The notes under the pieces are model-generated. The model had not been told where the DNA came from. It made no database searches and worked only from the letters and a program-made list of their open reading frames with translations. A stretch of DNA of 12,641 nucleotides. Source: Micavibrio sp. UBA2020 (GTDB taxonomy: Bacteria; Pseudomonadota; Alphaproteobacteria; Micavibrionales; UBA2020). Positions 1-6,500 of the stretch are shown here, one piece after another. Each line of letters opens with the position of its first letter. Within the stretch, counting starts at the first letter, position 1. The stretch is from contig DDBY01000225.1 of the NCBI GenBank assembly GCA_002334985.1, positions 1-12,641 on the forward strand. Reading direction: 5' to 3'. Position numbers and translations under genes: made by a program.

Positions 1-155
1 ACCACCAGGCAAACCTCGACGCCGAGGTCGGTTACTTCCTTGATGTCGCGGGCGATGCGGTTGACCATGTCGGTTTCAATGCCGTATTCCCCTTCCCCCA
101 TCAAAGCTTCGCCGGAGATTTTAAGAAGAACACGTTTGAAACGCGGTGCGGACAT
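1..155 (-). CDS. pyrH: UMP kinase, N-terminal part (gene runs off the window)
   Basis: Uridylate kinase phosphorylates UMP to UDP with ATP in cytoplasmic pyrimidine nucleotide synthesis. Only the first 51 codons are present. The protein begins [20 protein letters not shown]; the stretch [13 protein letters not shown] is the N-terminal nucleotide-binding signature of bacterial hexameric UMP kinases of the amino-acid-kinase fold. It continues through [18 protein letters not shown], as expected for the family. The ATG at 155 is preceded by an AGGGG ribosome-binding site seven bases away. The gene follows rpsB and tsf on the same strand, the usual bacterial order rpsB-tsf-pyrH, with frr expected next outside the window. 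The 175-base gap to tsf allows a promoter of its own, but I could not identify one convincingly. The rest of the protein, including the acceptor site, cannot be seen. Confidence 0.95.
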   Translation of the reverse strand, partial: MSAPRFKRVLLKISGEALMGEGEYGIETDMVNRIARDIKEVTDLGVEVCLV

Positions 156-274
156 GATGAAACCCCTGTGTGTCTGAACCCGAAGTCTGCCGCCTGAACG
201 GCGGGGAGAGAAGTCTTTATCTTATCGTGACCATACTGCGCATCCGGTATCCAAGTCCGTAGCCGCCCCGCCGG

Positions 275-312
275 CGTCACCCTGTCCCGGTATGGTGCGG
301 GACAAAGTGACG
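275..312 (-). other. Two-part inverted repeat between tsf and pyrH
   Basis: The outer arms CGTCAC (275-280) and GTGACG (307-312) and the inner arms GTCCCG (284-289) and CGGGAC (298-303) are perfectly complementary. They are separated by a symmetric 3-nt internal loop and enclose an 8-nt apical loop. The transcript of the tsf strand would fold into a two-storey hairpin just after the tsf stop codon. No T-run follows on that strand; the next bases are GC-rich, so it is not a standard intrinsic terminator. It could mark the tsf mRNA 3' end, a processing site or partial attenuation before pyrH. A second small hairpin (CCGCC 190-194 with GGCGG 200-204) lies nearer pyrH. The rest of the 156-330 gap shows nothing I can name. 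Confidence 0.5.
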
Positions 313-330
313 CGGCAAAGCGTATAAGTC

Positions 331-1254
331 TTAGCCGTTGGCCATTTTGGCGACTTCGGATGCGAAATCGTCAGCGGCTTTTTCAACGCCTTCGCCCAGT
401 TCGAAGCGGACGTATTGAGCCAGCTTCACAGGGGCGCCGATGTCTTTGGCGGCTTTTTCAATGACGGCGGAGATTTTGTTCTCGCCATCGATGATGTAGG
501 TCTGGTTCATCAGAACGACCTGCTCGTAGTATTTGCGCATGGAACCTTCGACCATCTTCTCGACGATGTCGGCAGGCTTGCCGCTTTGCGTTGCCTTGTC
601 GGCATGCACAGCACGCTCGCGCGCGACGGTCTCGGGGTTCAGCTCTTCGACGGTCAGCGCTTCGGGGCGTGCAGCCGCGATGTGCATCGCCAGCTGGCGG
701 CCAAGTGCGCCGAGTTTGTCGGCGTCGCCGGTGGATTCGAGCGCAACCAGAACGCCGATTTTGCCGCGGTTGGGCTGCAGCGCGTTGTGAACGTAGGTCG
801 CAACCACGCCGTTCGATACGCTGAGCAGCTGGGAGCGGCGCAGGGTCATGTTCTCGCCGATGTTGGCGATAAGCTCGGTCAGGCCTTCTTCAGCAGCTTT
901 GCCTGCGACTTGCAGTTTTTTCAGCGCTTCAACGTCGCCGGTTTTGGTCGAAAGCGCGGCATCCGTCAGTTGCGACAGGAACGTCTGGAACTGGTCGTTG
1001 CGGGCAACGAAGTCAGTTTCTGCGTTCAGCTCGATGATAACGCCGGTGTTGCCGTTTGCAGCAACGCTGACGAGACCTTCGGCAGCAGCGCGGCTGGATT
1101 TCTTGGCAGCGGAGGCGAGGCCTTTTTTGCGCAAGAAGTCCATGGCGGCGTCGATATCGCCGTTGTTTTCAGCCAGCGCTTTTTTGCAATCCAGCATACC
1201 TGCGCCGGATTTTTCGCGCAGTTCTTTCACCATCGATGCGGTTACTTCGGTCAT
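331..1254 (-). CDS. tsf: Translation elongation factor Ts
   Basis: EF-Ts is the guanine-nucleotide exchange factor that releases GDP from EF-Tu so that it can bind GTP and aminoacyl-tRNA again; it acts in the cytoplasm. The 307-residue product has the usual length. It starts MTEVTASMVKELREKSGAG, the UBA-like N-terminal domain (about residues 1-55, with MLDCKKAL at 20-27), then carries the EF-Ts signature TDFVARND (80-87) that contacts EF-Tu, followed by the dimerisation and C-terminal core. The open frame extends 20 codons upstream to 1314, but those residues are not family-like and lie in a strong inter-gene hairpin. The ATG at 1254 has a GAGGGA site about nine bases upstream. tsf is co-directional with rpsB (97-base gap) and presumably co-transcribed with it. 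Confidence 0.97.
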   Translation of the reverse strand: MTEVTASMVKELREKSGAGMLDCKKALAENNGDIDAAMDFLRKKGLASAAKKSSRAAAEGLVSVAANGNTGVIIELNAETDFVARNDQFQTFLSQLTDAALSTKTGDVEALKKLQVAGKAAEEGLTELIANIGENMTLRRSQLLSVSNGVVATYVHNALQPNRGKIGVLVALESTGDADKLGALGRQLAMHIAAARPEALTVEELNPETVARERAVHADKATQSGKPADIVEKMVEGSMRKYYEQVVLMNQTYIIDGENKISAVIEKAAKDIGAPVKLAQYVRFELGEGVEKAADDFASEVAKMANG

Positions 1255-1284
1255 TTTTCTGTGTCCCTCTCTGTTGTAAGCCAT

Positions 1285-1348
1285 CCCCCGGCCGCAAAAG
1301 CCGGGGGAGGCCATTTAAGTGGATGGTTTCATGCCCCTGTAAAAGGGG
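1285..1348 (-). promoter_or_regulatory. Two stem-loops in the rpsB-tsf spacer (possible attenuator)
   Basis: The spacer between rpsB and tsf contains two perfect hairpins. The stronger has 8-bp arms, CCCCCGGC (1285-1292) and GCCGGGGG (1300-1307), with a 7-nt loop. The second, just after the rpsB stop codon, has 5-bp arms CCCCT (1334-1338) and AGGGG (1344-1348) with a 5-nt loop. Neither is followed by a T-run on the minus strand, so full intrinsic termination is unlikely. A hairpin between rpsB and tsf in other bacteria is thought to set the S2 : EF-Ts ratio by partial termination or RNA processing. That role here is inference. Confidence 0.5.
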
Positions 1349-1351
1349 TGA

Positions 1352-2137
1352 TTAGCCGGCAGCGGCAGCCTTGGCTTCAACCTCTTCGAGGTTTTCAGCG
1401 GTCGGGTTTTCGGAAGCGCCGACGTCCTTGCCGGACTTCGTGACTTCTGCCTGCAGGCCGTCCAGAACCGTTTCAGCGAACAGGTCGCAATACAGGTTGA
1501 TGGCGCGGGTTGCGTCGTCGTTGCCGGGGATCATGAAATCCACGCCATCGGGATCGCAGTTCGTATCGACAACGCCGAAAACAGGAACGCCAAGGCGCTT
1601 TGCTTCGAGGATGGCGTTCGACTCTTTCATCACGTCGATAACGACGATGGCATCGGGCAGGCCGCCCATGTCTTTAATGCCGCCGAGGGTTTTTTCGAGC
1701 TTCTCTTTCTCGCGGGCGAGGTTCAGCTGCTCTTTTTTCGTCAGGGCGTGCTTGACTTCGGGGTTGTTCAGCATCTCGTCCACTTCGCGCAGGCGCTTGA
1801 TGGAGTTGGAGATGGTGTTCCAGTTCGTCAGCATGCCGCCGAGCCAGCGGTAGTTGACGTAGTACTGGCCGCAGCGCTGTGCGGTTTCTGCAATTTTCTC
1901 GGTCGCCTGACGCTTGGTGCCGACGAACAGGACGCGGCCGCCGCCAGCAACGATGTCGCGCAGGTTTTTCAGCGCGTTGTACAGCATCGGAACCGTCAGT
2001 TCGAGGTTGATGATGTGAACGTTGTTGCGGTCACCGAAGATGTAGGGTTTCATCTTGGGGTTCCAGCGGCGGGTGTGGTGGCCGAAGTGAACACCGGCTT
2101 CGAGGAGCTGGCGCATGGTAAAGGTGGGCATCGTCAT
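1352..2137 (-). CDS. rpsB: 30S ribosomal protein S2
   Basis: S2 is a structural protein on the back of the 30S subunit and is needed for recruitment of S1. The 261-residue product begins [20 protein letters not shown] and carries the family signatures FVGTKRQA (71-78) and [10 protein letters not shown] (97-106), plus the PDAIVVID...[11 protein letters not shown] block around 161-193. A short acidic, Ala-rich tail (about 235-261) follows the conserved core. The frame is open to 2224, but the ATG at 2137 is chosen because AAGGA (2146-2150) lies eight bases upstream and homologues start just before the [13 protein letters not shown] block. A second ATG two codons in, at 2131, has poorer spacing. 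rpsB is the first gene of the rpsB-tsf-pyrH unit and has a long leader, where S2 autoregulation would act in other bacteria. Confidence 0.97.
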   Translation of the reverse strand: MTMPTFTMRQLLEAGVHFGHHTRRWNPKMKPYIFGDRNNVHIINLELTVPMLYNALKNLRDIVAGGGRVLFVGTKRQATEKIAETAQRCGQYYVNYRWLGGMLTNWNTISNSIKRLREVDEMLNNPEVKHALTKKEQLNLAREKEKLEKTLGGIKDMGGLPDAIVVIDVMKESNAILEAKRLGVPVFGVVDTNCDPDGVDFMIPGNDDATRAINLYCDLFAETVLDGLQAEVTKSGKDVGASENPTAENLEEVEAKAAAAG

Positions 2138-2266
2138 GAGGATAGTCCTTTCTCGGTTATACCTCTGCACGCGGATAGAAGCCCCTTGGGGCACCGAAGC
2201 GACCTTTTTGACAAGACCGCGCACGCGTGCATGCGAATTACATACGAACTGTTCGTATGTTTGATG
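2138..2266 (-). promoter_or_regulatory. Predicted structured 5' leader of rpsB
   Basis: If the promoter proposed at 2273-2301 is right, the rpsB mRNA has a leader of roughly 130 nt. It contains a perfect GC hairpin element GCCCCTTGGGGC (2181-2192), a self-complementary 10-mer GCACGCGTGC (2221-2230), and an 8-base segment at 2166-2173 that is the exact complement of 2224-2231. The last pair would close a long-range stem around the GC hairpin and competes with the local 10-mer palindrome, so two alternative folds are possible. The AAGGA ribosome-binding site (2146-2150) sits just downstream. This is a plausible place for S2 feedback control, but I do not recognise a catalogued rpsB leader motif. 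Confidence 0.4.
2240..2260. promoter_or_regulatory. Perfect 10+1+10 palindrome, operator-like
   Basis: The arm ACATACGAAC (2240-2249) is followed by one base and then its exact reverse complement (2251-2260). The symmetry ends sharply at the next base on both sides. It lies just downstream of the predicted rpsB start point, where a bound dimeric repressor would block transcription. In RNA it would instead give a 9-bp stem with a 3-nt CAG loop. The regulator is unknown. Confidence 0.5.
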
Positions 2267-2272
2267 TGGGCG

Positions 2273-2301
2273 TTTTTAACCTCAAACCCCCGCTTTTGCA
2301 A
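2273..2301 (-). promoter_or_regulatory. Candidate sigma70-type promoter of rpsB
   Basis: On the minus strand TTGCAA (2301-2296, 4/6 match to the -35 consensus) is separated by exactly 17 bases from TAAAAA (2278-2273, 4/6 match to the -10). It predicts a start near 2266 and a leader of about 130 nt. Phased A-tracts lie directly upstream. The match is moderate and no competing hexamer pair in the region was better. Confidence 0.35.
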
Positions 2302-2382
2302 GGAAAACATAGTCTTTTTACAGGTTTTTAGCGGTTTTTTACCCACCCCGCCCCGCCGGAGGGCGCTAAAAGGTTGTTTTTT
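2273..2382. other. Helically phased T/A-tracts (likely curved DNA)
   Basis: Runs of four to six T on the plus strand begin at 2273, 2294, 2315, 2325, 2335 and 2377. The intervals (21, 21, 10, 10, 42) are all close to multiples of the 10.5-bp helical repeat. Phased tracts of this kind bend DNA. The three at 2315-2340 lie about 50-75 bases upstream of the predicted rpsB start, near UP-element distance, as at strong ribosomal promoters. They also lie upstream of the plus-strand promoter at 2401. Confidence 0.5.
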
Positions 2383-2400
2383 GCCAATTTCATAAGATTA

Positions 2401-2429
2401 TTGACATAAAAATGCGCGGCGGCTAGCAT
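2401..2429 (+). promoter_or_regulatory. Sigma70-type promoter of the unknown gene at 2481
   Basis: A perfect -35 TTGACA (2401-2406) is followed by a 17-base spacer and TAGCAT (2424-2429, 4/6 match to the -10). Transcription should start near 2436, giving a leader of about 45 nt that carries the AAGGA ribosome-binding site (2468-2472) eight bases before the ATG at 2481. Confidence 0.7.
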
Positions 2430-2480
2430 CGATTTTTCGAAACAAACACCGGGCAAGCCCCACCGCCAAGGAACAGCGCC

Positions 2481-2987
2481 ATGAATGGCCAGCCTCCAAA
2501 ATCCGACCTCGACCACCTGCTGGAGCGCGGGCAGATGTACCGCACCCATGCGCTGCACAGCGAAAACCCCGAAGACGACAACCGCCTGCACCATGTGTTC
2601 TGGGTTTACCGCCGCAGCTATGACCAGCAAAAAGCGGCCGCAGGCCTTGGCGATATCGAAAAGCACGAAATCGACAGCTGCCTGATTTTGCGCGGCGAAG
2701 CGCAGGATTTGACGGCAGCAGAGGCCGTGCAAAGACTGGCCGCACTGGAAGCCGCCCAAATCGCCCGCGGCGGCACAATCGAAAGCGAGGCGGAACTTGC
2801 GGAAGGGGACGGCTGGCTTTCGAAAAAACTCGGCGGCGATTTCGCCAAGGCGGCACATCACAGCCGCTTTGCAGAAATACAATCCGCCGCCCGCGAAAAC
2901 ATGGGGCGCCGCGCCAGCGTGCTGGATGGCGACATCATCCTCGCCCCCTCTCCCGCTATCCGCTCGCGCGTGCCCGGGCAACGCTGA
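2481..2987 (+). CDS. Unrecognised soluble protein, 168 aa
   Basis: I do not recognise this protein. It is hydrophilic, with no signal peptide or membrane segment, so it is probably cytoplasmic. The N-terminal half is rich in charged and aromatic residues (HHVFWVYRRSYD at 37-48). A probable amphipathic helix rich in Ala, Glu and Leu spans about 78-97, and the C-terminal 25 residues are basic and Pro/Ser-containing. That the gene is real is supported by the promoter at 2401, a good AAGGA site eight bases before the ATG, and a frame that exactly fills the space up to the convergent cupin gene, with only three bases between stop codons. It interrupts the otherwise minus-strand array between the dnaE-cupin pair and rpsB. 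A 217-codon open frame on the opposite strand lacks such signals and is taken as a shadow. Confidence 0.75.
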   Translation: MNGQPPKSDLDHLLERGQMYRTHALHSENPEDDNRLHHVFWVYRRSYDQQKAAAGLGDIEKHEIDSCLILRGEAQDLTAAEAVQRLAALEAAQIARGGTIESEAELAEGDGWLSKKLGGDFAKAAHHSRFAEIQSAARENMGRRASVLDGDIILAPSPAIRSRVPGQR

Positions 2988-2990
2988 TAT

Positions 2991-3500
2991 TTACTTTTCC
3001 GGTTTCAGCACATCTGCCGGCCAATGACGCGCAACATCCTGCTCGCCGCTGTAGTATTCGCAGCGCCCCTGCTTCTGGTCGTAAACTTCCATCTGCGGCA
3101 GGATATTCACCTTGCCCGTATCGGGGTAATCGACGACATCAATCGCTGGCGTTGTACGCACATCCAGATAGGCGCAATCTTCATCGCCATGGTTATAAAG
3201 CTGATGCGCATGCTCCGCCCCTGCCGGAAAAATCACTATTTCCTGCGCAGTTACAATACGAAAGCCTTCGGGACTGCGTAGCGTTGCCTGTCCTGACAAA
3301 ATCATAAAAAACTCTTCGGACGCACGGTGTGCATGATAGGGAAAGGAAAACTTTCCCGGCTCCAGACGGCGGATATCGACCTGCAGCCACTTGCATCCGG
3401 CCAACTGGCCGAGGCGCGGGCTGGATAACAGGTCAAAAACCTCTATCGGTGCGCCGCGCTTTTGAAACTCAAGCTCTTCTACCTTGAAATGATGCGGCAT
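2991..3500 (-). CDS. Cupin-domain protein, single conserved barrel
   Basis: The 169-residue protein carries one double-stranded beta-helix cupin domain. Cupin motif 1 is visible as G49...H56-A-H58...E63...G70 (PYHAHRASEEFFMILSG), which supplies the usual His/His/Glu metal ligands. Motif 2 is FPAGAEHAHQLYN (91-103), with His97 as the likely fourth ligand. The following block DVVDYPDTGKV (121-131) occurs in a group of uncharacterised bacterial cupins, possibly COG3837-like. Metal binding is therefore likely, but reaction and substrate cannot be told; sugar-phosphate isomerase, dioxygenase or ligand-sensor roles all exist in the superfamily. The ATG at 3500 has GGAGG six bases upstream. It lies 45 bases after dnaE on the same strand, so it may be read from dnaE transcripts or from a weak promoter in the gap. 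Confidence 0.85.
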   Translation of the reverse strand: MPHHFKVEELEFQKRGAPIEVFDLLSSPRLGQLAGCKWLQVDIRRLEPGKFSFPYHAHRASEEFFMILSGQATLRSPEGFRIVTAQEIVIFPAGAEHAHQLYNHGDEDCAYLDVRTTPAIDVVDYPDTGKVNILPQMEVYDQKQGRCEYYSGEQDVARHWPADVLKPEK

Positions 3501-3520
3501 AAGGAACCTCCGGCTGGCGT

Positions 3521-3549
3521 TTTATAGCGGCAATGCCGTTTTGAATTAA
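3521..3549 (-). promoter_or_regulatory. Weak candidate promoter for the cupin gene
   Basis: On the minus strand TATAAA (3526-3521, 5/6 match to the -10) lies 17 bases after TTAATT (3549-3544, 3/6 match to the -35), which overlaps the dnaE stop codon. A small hairpin CGGCA/TGCCG (3529-3539) sits in the spacer. It would allow cupin expression apart from dnaE; the poor -35 makes this uncertain. Confidence 0.3.
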
Positions 3550-6500
3550 AGCTCCCGCACTTCGCCGACGCCGCGAATGGCGCGCAGCTGGCGCGGGGTG
3601 TCTTCGTGGATGGTGTAATAACCGGGCAGTTCCAGCGTTACGGTGCGCCCCTTGCCCGCATCGGCGGTGACCTGCACCTTCACACGCCCGCCGCCCGTGT
3701 TATCGAGCATCGCCTTCACCTGCGCGGCGGCTTCAGGCGTTTGCATCTCGACAATCACCTGCCGTGTCACGCTTTGCACGGCCGAGGTCAGCGGCTCGAT
3801 AGACTGGGCAAGGAATCTCAGTTCGTCTTCGTTTTTCCGGTCAACATCGACGCTAAGCAATATGGGTGTCCCCGCATCCAGATGCTCGCGCGCGGCGTTG
3901 AGAAGCTCGGAAAAGACCATCATCTCGAAAACGCCGTAGGGGTCTGATACTTGCACGAAGGCAAAGCGGTTGCCTTTTTGCGACGTACGCTCCTGCTTGC
4001 GCACAACGATGCCCGCCATGCGCAGGCGGTTGGACGGGCTGGCGTTCAGCGCGGCCTGCACCTGACTTGAGGGCACCACGCGCAAACGTTCCAGCTGCGT
4101 CGCCATATTGTCGAGCGGGTGGGCGGAGAGGTAAAAGCCGACCGCTTCGAATTCATGGCGCAGGCCTTCCAGCGGCTCCCACTTGTCGGCTTGCGGCAAG
4201 GCAGGCTCCGGCAGACTTTCCGCGCCGCCACCGCCGAACAGGCTTTCCTGCCCGCTGGCTTTTTCTTCGGCATGCGCGGCGGCATAACGCAGCAGCGTTT
4301 CAACGCCCGCCAGCGCCACGGCGCGGTTTTCAATCATGGCGTCAAACGCGCCTGCGGCAGCAAGCGATTCCATCTGCCGCTTGTTGATGACTTTGGTATC
4401 AAGCCTGCGCGCGAAATCATAAATATCGCTGAAGGGGCCGTTTTCTTCACGCTCCGCCAATACCCGCTTCATCGCCTCTTCACCCACGCCTTTCAGCGCG
4501 GCGAGGGCGTAGCGGATTGACTTGCTGCCATCCGCCATGAATTCGACGGAAAAGCGCGGAATGGATTTATTGATATCCGGCGGCAAAAGCGTGATGCCCA
4601 TGCGCTGCAATTCCTGCCGGATAACGGCCAGCTTGTCGGTGTTGCCCATATCCTGCGTCATGGTCGCGGCCATGAATTCGACAGGGAAATGGCATTTCAG
4701 ATAAGCCGTCTGGAACGCGATAAGACCGTAAGCCGCCGAGTGCGCACGGTTAAAGCCGTAGCCCGCGAATTTTTCAATCTGGTCGAAAATAGAGCCCGCG
4801 AGGCCTTCGTCGATATTGTTATGCTTTTTACAGCCCTCGACAAAAATCGCGCGCTGCGCATCCATTTCGGATTTGATTTTCTTGCCCATCGCGCGGCGCA
4901 AAAGGTCGGCACCGCCGAGCGTATAGCCCGCAAGCACCTGCGCCGCCTGCATGACCTGTTCCTGATAAATCATGACGCCGTAGGTGTCTTCGGTCACCGG
5001 CTTCAGGAGCGGGTGCATGTAGTCAATTTCCTCGCTCCCCTTCAGGTTCGCAAGGTATTTCGGGATGTTTTCCATCGGCCCCGGTCGGAACAGGGCGACG
5101 ATAGCCGACACTTCTTCGAAGTTCTTGACGTTCATCTGGCGGCACAAGTCGCGCATGCCCGCACTCTCGAGCTGGAAGACGGCGGCGCAATCCCCGCGCG
5201 CCAGCAGCTTGTAGGTATCTGGGTCTTCGAGCGGGAATTTCAGCGGGTCGAGCTCCAGCCCCGTCGTTTGTTTGATAAGGCGGATGGCTTCCTGAATAAC
5301 ATCAAGCGTTTTAAGACCAAGGAAGTCGAACTTCACAAAGCCGATTTTCTCGACGTCTTTCATGTTGAACTGCGTTGCGGGCGCATCGGCGCCGGGGTCG
5401 CGGTAAACCGGCACCAGCTGGTCGAGCGGCTTATCCCCCATCACTACACCCGCCGCGTGGGTGGAGGCATGACGGTACAGCCCCTCCAGCTTGAGCGCGA
5501 CGTCGATGAGCTTGCCTACCTGTTCGTCGCTGTCGCGCGCCTCGCGCAGCAGCGGCTCGCTCTCAAGCGCTTCGCCAAGGCTGATGGGGTTCGCGGGGTT
5601 TTGCGGCACCAGCTTCGCGATTTTATCGACCTGCCCGTAAGGCATTTGCAAAACACGCCCGACGTCGCGCACCACGGCGCGCGCCTGCAGCTTACCGAAT
5701 GTAATAATCTGCGCCACGCTGTCCGTGCCGTATTTGTGGCGCACATAAGTAATAACTTCGTCGCGGCGTTCCTGACAGAAATCCACGTCAAAGTCGGGCA
5801 TGGATACGCGTTCGGGGTTCAAGAAACGCTCGAACAGCAGTTTCATAGCGATGGGGTCCAAGTCGGTAATTTTGGTTGCCCATGCAACGACAGAGCCCGC
5901 GCCCGAACCGCGCCCGGGGCCAACCGGAATATCGTGGTCTTTCGCCCATTGGATAAAATCCGATACGATAAGGAAGTATCCGGGGAAGCCCATATCGATA
6001 ATGACGCCGAGTTCATAGTTCAGACGGTCGAAATATTCCTTGCGCACTTCCGCGCGTTTGGCTTCGTCCCAACCGGGTTGAAAAACGTAATTTTCAAGCC
6101 GCCACGTCAGCCCTTTTTCCGAGAGGTCGCGCAGCGCATCCGCTTCGCTTTGCCCCTCCGGCGTCGGGAAACGCGGCAAAAAGGGCTTTTCTTCCTTGAG
6201 CATGAAGGCGCAGCGGCGCGCGATATGCACCGTATTCTCGATGGCTTCGGGCAGGTCTTTGAACAGCTCCGCCATTTGCTCGGCGGATTTGAAATAATGC
6301 TCCGGCGTTACTTTGCGGCGGTTGTCGTCCTGCACATAGGCGCTTTCGGCAATGCACATCAGCGCGTCATGCGCCTCGTACATCGACGGGTCATCGAAAT
6401 AGCAGTTATTTGTCGCCACAATCGGCACATTTCGCGCATAGGCCAAATCCAGAAGCCCGTCTTCAACCGCGACTTCCTCCGCCGTGCCGTGACGCTCCAG

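Noticed and set aside
1285..1307. Intrinsic terminator after rpsB
   Set aside because: The stem is strong, but the minus strand continues with mixed sequence and no T-run. It is kept only as a possible attenuator or processing element.
415..1443. 342-codon plus-strand frame over tsf and the end of rpsB
   Set aside because: It is antisense to two certain genes and crosses their spacer. It has Phe/Gly/Val-rich shadow composition and no promoter or ribosome-binding site.
2240..2260. LexA (SOS) box reading of the rpsB-region palindrome
   Set aside because: The CGAAC/GTTCG halves recall a Gram-positive SOS box, but the spacing is one base rather than four. The alphaproteobacterial LexA site is a direct GTTC repeat, so it does not fit.
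2328..2981. 217-codon minus-strand frame opposite the unknown gene at 2481
   Set aside because: The plus-strand frame has a promoter and a ribosome-binding site. The minus frame has neither, runs into the AT-rich control region, and has Cys/Gly/Ala/Phe shadow composition.
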